A DNA stretch of 64,000 bases, from NCBI GenBank assembly GCA_902806575.1, contig CADCXD010000008.1, positions 2,480,001 through 2,544,000 of the forward strand. Direction: 5' to 3'. This stretch comes from Jackrogersella multiformis (Eukaryota > Ascomycota > Sordariomycetes > Xylariales > Hypoxylaceae). Within the stretch, counting starts at the first letter, position 1. Every line of letters starts with the position of its first letter. The notes under the pieces are model-generated. The model was not told the DNA's origin. It ran no database searches and worked only from the letters and a program-made list of their open reading frames with translations. The translations under genes and the position numbers were made by a program. Of this stretch, positions 46,853 to 58,213 are shown piece after piece.

Positions 46853-47839
46853 TCAGGGATAGCTTATCGTCCCTTTGCCATTACATATCCCTTCTTCTCT
46901 TTGCGACACGACGATACTCTTCCTCGAAGCTATGATCTGAAAAGACGAGGCAGCGGGTACCAGGGGAGGCCGCTGCGCGCCTATTTTAGACGAGTTCCTA
47001 CATCCGCTTGATAATTGATCCATGGGGGTTTGCTGCCGCAGATTGGGATTCGACGACGAATTCGTGCCGGACGACGGTGTCTGCATCCAGGCGACGAGGT
47101 TGTTCAGTACGAGCAACTCCACCTTTAACTTGACGCTGTATACTGCCGGCTTGAAAGAGGTTTGGACCTGGAAGTCTCCTACGCTCTCGTTGATGATGAC
47201 TGCGATGTCGAGCAAGACGATGATGGTGAAGAGCGCGATCAACTGATACCGCATCTGACGAACCTGATTCTCTCTAACCATGCGCAGGCGCTTCGATGTG
47301 GTATTGAACGCGTATACGTATAATCCCGTGATCACGATGTCCTGTACCGTGAAAACAGCAAGCTGCGTGATCTTGAACACGCCGAATGCATCTTTGAATC
47401 TATTCTTCTGGTCCGGCGGGGAGCCCATCAAGGCGAGGAACATCGCAGCCGTCGGTATCTGCGTGGTAACAAATGTAGTAGCGATGAGGATGAGAACCCA
47501 ACGAAGCTTTTTCTGGTCGTGCAGGACGAGATTCAATCGCAAGTAAAGAATAACAGACTGCCCGGTCGACATCACCATCCAGCCTATAGTGGTGAGCACG
47601 GCCAATAACATGTTAGGTCCTACATTGAAGAGCCGAACGACGTATGTCTCGTGTATTAAGATGCTTGTATTAGCAGCCAGTATAGTCCAGAAATACGGAG
47701 TGTTTTTTCGCCGGAACGCTTTGAATGTCAAGAAGTATATCTCGAGGCAGTTGTAACATGCTATGGCGAAGAAGCCCGCGACGATCATGTCAATAGGCCA
47801 TGGTACTCCGTGGGCCGCCGCTCCCGGTTGGCTCGACAT
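46853..47839 (-). CDS. Seven-helix fungal integral membrane protein
   Basis: Intronless 328-residue protein. Seven hydrophobic segments are visible at about residues 17-40, 50-71, 76-102, 110-136, 154-178, 198-222 and 233-253, followed by a ~75-residue Ser/Pro-rich cytosolic-type tail. The pattern, with the short N-terminus and an LVLNNLVAW end to helix 7, fits the uncharacterised fungal seven-helix group annotated as DUF7703-like; similarity to rhodopsin-type or Pth11 receptors is only in topology. No signal peptide cleavage site or CFEM domain is present. Function and ligand are unknown. Start chosen at the first ATG (MSSQPGAAAHG). Confidence 0.75.
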   Translation of the reverse strand: MSSQPGAAAHGVPWPIDMIVAGFFAIACYNCLEIYFLTFKAFRRKNTPYFWTILAANTSILIHETYVVRLFNVGPNMLLAVLTTIGWMVMSTGQSVILYLRLNLVLHDQKKLRWVLILIATTFVTTQIPTAAMFLALMGSPPDQKNRFKDAFGVFKITQLAVFTVQDIVITGLYVYAFNTTSKRLRMVRENQVRQMRYQLIALFTIIVLLDIAVIINESVGDFQVQTSFKPAVYSVKLKVELLVLNNLVAWMQTPSSGTNSSSNPNLRQQTPMDQLSSGCRNSSKIGAQRPPLVPAASSFQIIASRKSIVVSQREEGICNGKGTISYP

Positions 47840-49124
47840 TGCGACAAACCACGAGGAGAGGAGGAATGGATGCGATGTTTCGGTAACCTGTCTTGTCCAG
47901 CCAGGTATTATTCCTTATATTATATTATAAGACTTGATGTTAGGTATATTGAATCAGGTTCATCTTCTCGGCGTGATAGATGGTGAAGAAGATGAAAACT
48001 ATTGCTACATTACAACGCCATCTAGCTAAATGATCAATGCATAATAGAGATTTTGAACACTGACATAATGAATCCTACGAGTCATGATCATCTGTACCGA
48101 GAATTCCGTCTGCTCTCTGCGAAAATATCTAACGACTACTCACATAAGTTGAAAGAGCCGACGGTGGAGGACGAAGGGGCTAGACCAACCACCGACTGCC
48201 ATTAATGCCATCACCATTTAAATAGAGGCGTCTTCCATCCCTATTTTAGATCATTATTAGAGTTTTGCCATTTGAGCGAGTCAGGGTGTATTTATATATT
48301 TCTTCCTCCATTGAACCGACTTTTCCGCTACCTCCCGTCCGAGATATGCGGCTTCGACATGTAACACCCATGGAAGAACCCTGTTTCCCCTCAAGGTAGG
48401 TTTATCTAGGCATGTCTAACCCCAGATTCATTCTTCGGCTACCCCGTAAACTAGAATGGAATCGAAGTAAAGAAAGTTAGAACCGGAGTCTTTTGATCAA
48501 CCGGTGCGGACGGAGACGGAGAAAAAAGGGGTTTACAGCATGGAGGAATAACTATACGATACAAAGAAATATATTAACCTAAAGTCATCACCTTCGAAAT
48601 TGCTAACCTGCTGACTCCTTTCTCATATTTATACTTACCTAGTTAATATTTAAATTAATTAAGATCACAGTATCATTCTACTAACTAATTTAGTCACCTT
48701 ATAAGATCCTATTAGGTTAGATGTCCTAAACTTTTAACAGTACTGACCGGTATGAAATTTTCATAGACCTTCGAATGCATACCATTATTCATAATGAGGC
48801 TTTAATCTAGGTCTCGTCAAGTATCATTCAAAAGAGCGGTAGTGTAAAGCAGCGAACCGTGCGGAATCATCCGAGGATCCGTCATGAAATCTTCACTTTA
48901 GTCACTTTATACTCCCTTTATGCTGCAATGGAACCAAAAATACATGAACGGTGCTATACTAACCTTAAGTAAAATACAATGGATAATACTCAGAGCCATA
49001 TCATACAGGAGCAACGAGAGTTATCCCGGTCCTAAAGCTCATATTTTATTCCTAAAGTCCACATAACTCTCTTCCTCCCTGAGAGTTGTCATCAACTCTC
49101 CTGACTCGTCTACCACCATAGCGC
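47840..49124. other. Intergenic region
   Basis: About 1.3 kb between the seven-helix gene and the transposon-related ORF. The DNA becomes increasingly AT-rich towards the RIP-mutated element. No gene seen. Confidence 0.4.
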
Positions 49125-49778
49125 TTAGCCTCCCGGGCCATATGTAGCTGTGGTCTTTTTCTTATATTCCTCGAACTCACGCCGGAGTTTCTTCAGTTCA
49201 TCGCGTAAGGTATCGCGTAACACAACCACCTCCCTGTATAGTACCTCTATCTCTTTTGAGTAGTACGTCGATGGCATGGTCGACGATTTGCCCGTTGATT
49301 CGTAGGTTAACGAATAGGTAGGCTTATGTTTTGGCGTGCCGGGGCACGTAGAGTAGATACGCTTCATGAGTTTGTTGCGTGATCGGAACTGTTTGTGGCA
49401 CTTCTCACACTTCGTTCGTGAGATGTGTGGTGGTGAGGAGGGTATGGCAGGCTTGCTGTGAGGGAGTTTGACGTGTAGTGGTGAAGGGGGCATGGACCTG
49501 TCTGTTGTTTGGTTTGTTGGTGCTCCCATAGGAGGCTTGACTTGTAGTGCAGAGTGCATGGGTTTGTCTGTCATTGTTGCTATGTTTATTCCTGTAACTA
49601 GTTTGACTCTCATGTTACTTAGTAATGCAAATATGTCGTTAAACCTCTTGTCTATGCCGTGAAACATCTTGTTCATATTATTTTTACTTGCCGCCATTGT
49701 AGTTTCTATACCTGCAAGTAGGTTATCACTTGCTTGTTCGGTAGGCTCGGTGTATATCAAAGAGGGTATGGAGGCCAT
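49125..49778 (-). CDS. Transposon-related protein with degenerate C2H-type zinc finger and coiled coil
   Basis: Open 217-codon frame of unknown function next to a RIP-mutated retroelement. It has a Cys-x2-Cys pair (Cys124, Cys127), then an F-x-S-x-N-x-L core and Cys145, like the CxxC...F.S.N.L..HI...C finger found in proteins near fungal retrotransposons. The histidine expected in the LxxHI segment is Arg140 here, so the finger may be inactive. A charged helical region with coiled-coil character spans about residues 170-210 and ends in a KKKTTATYGPGG tail. The frame is not AT-biased like the neighbouring element, so it escaped heavy RIP. It could be a gag-like remnant, a captured host gene or a lineage-specific protein. 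Confidence 0.45.
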   Translation of the reverse strand: MASIPSLIYTEPTEQASDNLLAGIETTMAASKNNMNKMFHGIDKRFNDIFALLSNMRVKLVTGINIATMTDKPMHSALQVKPPMGAPTNQTTDRSMPPSPLHVKLPHSKPAIPSSPPHISRTKCEKCHKQFRSRNKLMKRIYSTCPGTPKHKPTYSLTYESTGKSSTMPSTYYSKEIEVLYREVVVLRDTLRDELKKLRREFEEYKKKTTATYGPGG

Positions 49779-50040
49779 GGGTTCTTGTTCAGCGGGCTCG
49801 ATGTGAGGTCTGTTATTGACTGGAGCGCCTTTACAGTATGTGTAAAAACGACTGGCTCAGTAAATAATATGAGCCAATGGTGTGTTTAAAGGAGTGATGG
49901 TAACCGATTTACTTTCGCTATGTTATTTAGATTAAATACCTAGCGTTCTGCCAAAAAAAATCGACTTTATGTGATCCCTAGATATTGTCCATATTGCTTG
50001 CTTGGTTATTCAGTCTATATATGTGCGCTATGGGTATTTA
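49779..50040. other. Short AT-rich flank of the retroelement
   Basis: Sequence between the 217-codon ORF and the left repeat of the RIP-mutated element. No feature recognised, and no target-site duplication was found matching the right flank. Confidence 0.4.
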
Positions 50041-50347
50041 TGTAGGTAAATATGGCTTCCTAAGGTAATCATAATGTGACAAGGGCAATAGAGCTTGGAA
50101 CTGTAGTTCAATTTCGAATAATAATTCTCTATGGTCTTAAAGTCTTTACCTTTTTTTTCTTTTTACGAAACGAGGCGTAATAACTTATATATATATAATT
50201 TAAATGTTTTTTTAAACGTCGTTAACGCTTTTTTAATTTTATTAATTTAGTTTTATATATATTAATTAAGTTTTTTAATTAATTTTATTTAATAGCTTTA
50301 TTTTATAAGTTTTAATATATTTCGTATTTATTAAATATATATTTATA
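50041..50347. repeat. Left long terminal repeat (approximate)
   Basis: Direct repeat partner of about 55840-56149. The alignment is clear from the AAGGGCAATAGAGCTT region (50081-50096, matching 55891-55906 after G-to-A and C-to-T changes) through TTTCGTATTTA (50320-50330, matching 56129-56139). The outer 120 bases retain more G and C than the inner part. Confidence 0.7.
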
Positions 50348-53300
50348 AGGTTTTTAAGTTTAATACTTTTTAATTAATTAATTATTTTATTTTATAAAAT
50401 ATTTTATTTTACTTTAATTTTTAAATTTTATCGAAGTTATTATACGTAAAATTTAATTAAAGTTAAAAAGTTTTTAATTATTAACGCGATAAAATTTAAT
50501 AAATAAAATATAAAATAAATTATATATTTTTTATTTTTTAAAAAAAGTAAGTTTTATTACGATAAAAAAATTATTTATTAAATTTTAAAAAAACTTGAAA
50601 CCTTTTTATTTAACTTTTTAACGAGGCGTTTAATTTTAAAAATTAATATATTTTTTCGTCGTTTATTAATTTATTTTTTTATTTATTAACGATTTCGTTT
50701 TAAATATTTTTAAATATTTTAATATATTTATATTATTTAATATATATATAATTTATTTTTAAAATTACGTAAAATATTTATAAAATATTTATAAATTATT
50801 AAATAATAATTATAATTAATATAAAAAAATAATATTATTATAAATAAATCTTTTTAATTATTTATTTCGTAATTAATAAAAGCTTTAAAATAAACCTTTA
50901 AAATTTAATTAAAACGTTTTATTTATTTATTAATTTATAAATAAAATATAATATTTATATAAAACTTAATATTTATTAATTTAAAAAAGTTTTTTTAAAT
51001 ATAAAACGTAAACTTAAAATTTTTATTAAAAATAATATTTAAAAATATATCGTATAATTTTTAATATTATTTAACGAAAATTTTAATTAAATCGTTAAAC
51101 TTTTTTTCTTTTATTTTAAAAAATAAATTTATTATTACTTAAATAAATTTATAACCGTTTAATAAAAAAAGGTTAATAATAAAATTTATTATTATTATTA
51201 ATTAAAAATATCCGTATAAAACGTAACGAAAAATCTTATTTTATTAATATTTTAAATAACCTCGTGCGTAATCTCGGATAACATTTTTAATATTTAATTA
51301 TTAAAATTTTTAAATAATTAATTTTAAAGTTTTATTTATTTTTATATATTCGGTAACGAAAATATCGTATTTAATAAAAATAACTTTTTTTTAAAGTTTC
51401 GTAAATATTTAAAATCTTTTCTTTTAATATAAAAGGTTATTTTATAAAATAACGTTTTTAAAAAGATTTTTAATTTATATAATATATTTTAAATTATTAA
51501 TGACCGTTTTTTTAATCGTTTAATAAAATCGAAAGTTTAATTAAATATAATAAAATTATAAAAAAAATTTAATATAATAAAAATAATTATTAAAAAAGTA
51601 AATAAAGTTCCTTAAAAATATAAAAAATATTTATTTTATAAAACCGATTTTATAAGTTAATTTTTAACTTTTTTTAAAAAATATCGGCTTTATTATTTTA
51701 CTTATTTAATTAATAATTAATAATAAATTAATATAATAAAAACTTTTATACTTATTAAGCTTAACGTTAATTTAATATTTAACTTTTTTTTAAATATTAA
51801 TATTATTTTTTAAAAAAGTTTATTATAATTAATAATTTTTTATCGTAAATTTTATAATTTATTTTTACCGGTATAAATTTACGAAAATAATAAATTATAA
51901 ATTTAAGTTTATTTTATTTATTCTTTTTTTAAAAAAAACGACGTTAATAATATAATTTAAAACATTAATTTCGATATAAATTTATTTTAAAAAATCAAAA
52001 TAAACCATAATAAAAATTTAAGTAAAATAAAATTTAAATTCTTTAAAAATTTATTTATTTCTTCGGTTTATTTTTAATCTTTTTAATCTTTTTATTTATA
52101 TTAATAATTAACTTTATTATTTTTAAAACTTTTTTATAAATCGTTAATAAAAATTTATAAAACCGATAAATTATATTTAAACGTTTTTTAATTATTAATA
52201 TAATTAATTTTATTTTATATTATTAAAATATTATTAACTTTAATAATATAATTAAAAAAGTATTTTCGTAAATTAATTATAAAATAATATTTCATAAATT
52301 TTTTTTAAACTTTTTTAATAATTTTATCGTATTTTTTTATAATATCCGCATAAATAAAAAGGTTATTTAAATATATTAAAAAACTTAAATCGATAAAGTT
52401 TTAAAAAATATTATTTATTATAAATTAAAAAATTATAAAAATATTAATTAATTTAAAAAATATAATTAAATATTTAAAAAAATCGTATTTATATTAAAAA
52501 ACTATTTTTTATTCGTTTCTTTTTTTAATTTTAATAAAATAAAATCTTAACTTAAAATCGATTTTAATAAATTATTTTACGATTTTAAAATAAACTTATA
52601 ATTTAAATATTAAAAATATTAAATATTAAATAAAAATAATAATATTATTTAAGTTTTTATAATATATTATAAGTTAAAATTTTTTTAAAGATTTAACTTA
52701 TTTATAAATATTATAAATATTATATAAAATAGAATTAACTTTTAAATATATTCGTTATTAAACATTTCATTTAATTATAATTTTAATATATTAAATTTCT
52801 TTTCGTTTATAACGTAATTTTTTTTTAAAAAAGCGTTTTTCCTTTTTAAAAATCGATAATATAATTTTATAATTAATAATTTAAAAAACATTATTTTATT
52901 TTTTTCGTTATAATATATATAAATTTATAAAATTCTTTAAAACCATTTTTTAACGTTTCGTTTACTTTAATATTTTTTATTATCGTTATATTAATTAACT
53001 TTTTTAAGTTATTTAAGATTAAATTAATATAATATTTTCGATAATAAAAAAAATTAAATTTATAAATTTTTATTTATTATTATATTATAATAATATTATA
53101 TTTATTATTTAAAGCGTTTAACTTAAAATTAATTTTAAAAAAATAATTTTCTTAATAATAAAAAATAAAAAAATCGATATAATAACGTTTTATAAAAAAA
53201 ACTTAAGTTAAGTTAAAAATTAACACGAATCGTATATATTATTTTTTAATAATTAATAACTTTTATTTTTTTACTTTAAAAAAATGTTATTAAAATTAAA

Positions 53301-55839
53301 CTTTTTAAGTTTAATAATATTTATATTCGATATTTCTTTTTATTATATATTAATATTATATTAATAATAAGTTTATATTTTAAAATTAATTTTAAGTAAA
53401 GTTTTTTTATAACTTTCGTTTTATTTTTAATTAATTTTTTAATTATCGTAATTTAATTTATTTCACTTTAATTTAATTATAAAATTTAATAAAATATAAC
53501 GTTAAAATTATTTAAAAATAAAATAATTTTTATAAAATTATATTTATTCGTATTTTTTTTTATAATAAAAGTATAAATTAAGTATTATTATTTTAAAATC
53601 GTTTTATAAAATCTTTTTTATTTAAATTTAATAATAAGTTTTTATTATTAACGTTTTTTTTAATAAAATAAAAAAAAGTTTAATAATTATTACGTTTATA
53701 ATATTAATAAAATTTCTTATTTTTTTTCGTTAATTTATAATAATTAATTTTTTTAAAAATATTTTTATTATTAAATTAATTTTTATCTTTTTAATTTAAT
53801 TTTAATTTACCTTCGTTTTTAAGTTTATTATTATTTTTTAAAGATTAATTTTAATTTAAATTAAAGTAAAAAAAAAATTCGCAATTAACTTAACTTAATT
53901 TTAAAGCTTTTTAAATTAAAACGGGCTTTTTTTTTCCCGAAATATCGAGATTAATTAATATATTTTTATATATTTAACTTATTTCTTAAATAACGATAAG
54001 AATTTTTTTTATATTCGAAAATCTTTTTTATTTAAAATAAATTATTTTATTAAAATTTAATAACTTAATAAAATATTAAATAATATCCTTTTAATATTTA
54101 AGTTTATTTTTTTTTAAATTACGATATTTTTTTAAAAAATAATAATATATATTATTTAAATATTAAAAACTTTTAACCGTATAATTTAATTTTTACGTTA
54201 TTAATATTATAATTATATATTTTTTAAATAATAACGATTTAATTTAATTAATACGATAAAAAACTTTAAAAAAACTTTTCGTATACGTTTTTAAATATAC
54301 CTTAACTTTTATTTATTAAATTTAAAACTTTAAAAAATCTTTATTATTATAAACAGTAAATTTATTAAGTTATATTAAATTAACGGTAATTATAACGTAA
54401 AAAAATAAATTAATCGTTTTAAAACTTTAAATAATCGGTTATTATTATTTTAAAATAAAAGATTTTTATCGTCGTTTAAAAATATAAAATTACCTCGAAA
54501 TAATTTTTTAAAAAAATCCTTAAGTAATTTAAAGTTTTAAAATTAATTATTAAAATCGAAGTTATTTAAGTTATTATTAAATATTTCGGCAGTTTTTTTA
54601 AAAAGAATTTTTTATTTATTACTTTTAAATATAAAAAGGTTAATTTTAATAAAATTAAATTATACTTAAGCTTTTTTAATTATTTTTTTAATTTAAATTT
54701 ATAAAAAAATTTATAAAAAAAGGTTTTTTATTTAAACTTTTAAATTAAAATATTTAATAAATAATATTTTAAAATATATTAAGTTTTTTTAATCGAAAAA
54801 ACTTAATTTAATTAACATTTTTAATATAATACGTTTTTTAATATTTTTTAAAATAAAATTAATATAAATTAATTTATTAAAAATTAATTAAATATTAAAT
54901 TCGTTAAAAACGACTTAAATATAAACTTTTAAATTATTAAATTAACGGTAAATCTTTACGTTAATATACGTAAAATTTATATATATTTTTTATAAAAAAG
55001 TTATTAATTTAAAATTCTTTAATATAAATTTAATTTATTACTTTTTATTAAAGATTTTTTAATTTTTTAATATTTTAATAAAAAATTTAAAAAGCTTATT
55101 AATAATAATTAACTATTTTTTAAACTTATTAATGATTTCTTATCGAATTTAATTATTTTATATATATTAAATAATCGTACTTTAAATTTATAATTTAAAA
55201 TAAATAATTTATTCGTTTATTAATATTATATCGATTTAATTAAATTAAATTACCGTATTATAAATTATTTAAATTATATTATATTAATTTTAAATTTAAT
55301 TTTTATTAATTATTTAATTATTTATAACGATAATAATAAATATTTAAATAATATAATAACTATCGTATATTTTTAATATTAAAAACGTTTCGTATAATTA
55401 TTTTATAATTTTAAAAGTTATAAAAAATTATAATATTATCGTTATTAAATTAAAGTAATTTAAAAATAAAAAAAAAGTTTTAAAACGATATATTTTTTAT
55501 TTTAAATATTTTAATAAAAAATCGCGTATTAAAGTATCGTTTAATTTTAATAAGTTTTTATAAATAACGATTTTTTTAAGTTTACTTTTAACTTTAAAGT
55601 TTCGTAAAAAAACTTTTATTAAAAACTTAAAAAATTATTCGTCGTTTAACGAAAAAAATAATTCGAAATTTTATAAATTAATAAATAATAAAATATAAAG
55701 TTTTTTTTATAATTATAATAATATACGTAATAATAAAATTAATAAATAATATTAATATAATATATTTTAATAAAAAACTTTTTTAAATAAATTAATTATT
55801 TATAAATAATTAAAATAAAATAATTTTTAAAAAAACATA

Positions 55840-56149
55840 TGTTTTTTTAAAAATAAAATCTTTTTAAAGTAATTTTTTTTAATTTATAATAAAAATAATA
55901 AAGCTTAAAATTATAATTTAATTTTAAATAATAATTCTTTATAATTTTAAGATTTTTACTTTTTTCTTTTTTTTATAAAACGAGATATAATAATTAATAT
56001 ATATATAATTTAAATATTTTTTAAACGTTATTAACGCCTTCTTAATCTTATTAATTCAATCTTATATATATTAACTAAATCTTCTAATTAACCTTATTTA
56101 ATAACTTTATTTTAAAAGTTTTAACACATCTCGTATTTACCAACTTACA
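55840..56149. repeat. Right long terminal repeat (approximate)
   Basis: Direct repeat partner of 50041-50347. It is more heavily mutated at its inner end (about 55840-55990) and better preserved at its outer end (56030-56149), where CTTATATATATTAACTAAATC still shows C residues lost in the left copy. Confidence 0.7.
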
Positions 56150-58213
56150 TGCATATATTGATCATACTCTGCTTCGTAGAGCCTATCCGTATGACACATA
56201 ACAGTACCTCAAAGATTGCTATAATGGCTGCCTCAGGATCCACATCACCTTATTATTTCTCCTTTACGTAGCTATGAAATAAGTAACATATATAAATACA
56301 GGAATGGAAGTGAAGTCATGAGCATATTTATACTTTGAAAATGTTTACTCTCGTGCAAAAAGGGGCAGCCTTCTTGATGGGATAATATTCAAATCCTACG
56401 CCCTGATTGAACGACACACACCAAGGAAGCCTTTATCGTACTTCCCGGACAGTGCGGGATCTAGGATATTGTCATATTACTGCTGACGAGGTAGCTGGTG
56501 GCCCCTTGATCTACTCGGTTTGAGATGTGTATATGGTGAAGTGTAGGTGTAATCGTCGTCGAGAAGCGGGAAGTTCTCACCGAGAGGTCGCGATATTTTA
56601 GTACTATAAAGCCTAACTTAATAGTAATCTAAAACTAGAGTTGGTAGAAATTGCATATTACTTAGGTAGGTATATATATTCTACTGTATGATATGGTCAC
56701 CACGGGTTAGCAAGTTGTGGTATGCAGTTTTTCGTATGCCAAGACTAGAATCTAGCATCCATCCCGAACCCGATGATGCGAATAGGTAGGTGGAAATACT
56801 ATCAATCTCTCTTCAAACCCACTGGCTTAAGCAGGGTGGAACTATAAGCCATATTTCGGGCCTCACTACCACAAGTAGGTTCGACACGCGCCCATCCCCG
56901 GGCACTCAAAATCCCAATCCTAATCACATCGCTCCGATCTAGATTTAGACTACTTAGGTAGGTTAGGTAGGTATATACCATACTTTATACCTAGGGAGGC
57001 AAGGTAAGACGAAGCAAAGTGAAGTATTAGCATAGCCCGCAAAGGGATGCAGGACGCCGAGAAGGTTGTCTTGTCTCAATAATAGTTCATTTAATCTCTT
57101 ATTTACCTCTACTTATAATACCTACCTACCTACCTTAGATACCTAGGTAGGTAGATAAAAGGTAGACATCCCCCTAGCCCATCTAAATCTCAGATCCTGT
57201 CTCACCAATATGAACACCCGTTAATAATGCCATTCCATTCCTCGTTTGTATACGACCGCAATATATATACACCTCCTAAAATAACATACACAAGCAAATA
57301 CGCCCCTAAGAAACCTTCAATCAATCAGTCAACCAAACCAGCTGCCCAATAAGCAACCATAACCACAACCACAACCCGCGCCAGCCCAGTCAGCCAGAGC
57401 CGTATACCCGCGTGCCTGCAGGCCCAAGCCGCGCTGTGCCACCTGGGCACGAAAACCGACCCTCCCCCCAAGAAACCAAAGCGGCGCCGACTAGCCGTCC
57501 CATCCAGAAGGCCTGCCTTGGTATTTATTTAAGGCACGGTCCCGCCGCGCCCTGGGAGTATGGGTCCTGAAAGCCGGATAGGCACCTCACCTACTTGGCA
57601 GCGGTACGAGGTCCGAGGTGCTGGGACGCGCGTACAAATTTAACGGACATGCCCAATATCCCGTTCCCGCCCATTTATACAGGGTTATATCTGGCGGTTG
57701 GAAAAACCTTCGTCACGTCGGCCGGAAGCGTTAATATACGAGGTTTGGGTCGAAATCTGAAATATACACACTTACACATACTCACATATACACTGGCACA
57801 TACTCACATCATACATACACACATCTGTCATATCAAAGGTATATAAGGTATCCCACTGCGACGCCTGCCCTCGGCCAGTCCACCCTCGCGACCCTCGCAT
57901 ACCTAGCTACCTAGCTCAGCAGGACGAACAATACAGCAAAAACATAAAAAAAATAACAAGAACAAGAACCCAACAATGCATCGCGTCAACCCATAAACCG
58001 ACCGCCGGCCCACCACCAGCGCCTTGCTTCCTCCCAGGGCGGGGGACAGGCCGGTTTCGATTCGTATGCAAGAACCCGTGAACGCCGTGCGGAAAATGTC
58101 ATGGAACATCAGGTGCGGAAAACCAACGTCGCACTTTTCGTATCCCTCCTCCTCCACCTCTTCCTCCTCCTTGGCTCCCGTTGACCGTCTACCGTCGACG
58201 TGACAATCCTCGG
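56150..58213. other. Intergenic region right of the retroelement
   Basis: About 2 kb where base composition returns to normal. It contains TAGGTAGG and TACCTAGGTA tracts near 56660, 56960 and 57140, an ACAACC-rich tract near 57360-57380, and CACATA repeats near 57765-57830. The small ORFs at 57595-57846 and 57903-58265 lack recognisable domains; the latter overlaps the 3' end of the next gene. Confidence 0.45.

Larger units (their letters stand above)
50041..56149. mobile_element. RIP-mutated LTR retrotransposon
   Basis: About 6.1 kb of extremely AT-rich DNA bounded by direct repeats, the plan of an LTR retrotransposon. No open frame of 60 or more codons survives. Remaining C is mostly in CpG or CpT, with CpA very rare and TpA very common, the signature of repeat-induced point mutation. 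Left and right copies differ mainly by C-to-T and G-to-A changes. Outer ends read TGT... and ...ACA, as usual for LTRs, though the exact edges and the superfamily cannot be read. The orientation is unknown and no primer-binding site or coding domain is identifiable. Confidence 0.8.

Noticed and set aside
50041..56149. AT-rich block as a centromere core or mitochondrial insertion
   Set aside because: Terminal direct repeats and the CpA-depleted, CpG-retaining pattern fit a RIP-mutated LTR element better; a short 6-kb block with normal genes on both sides is small for a filamentous-fungal centromere.
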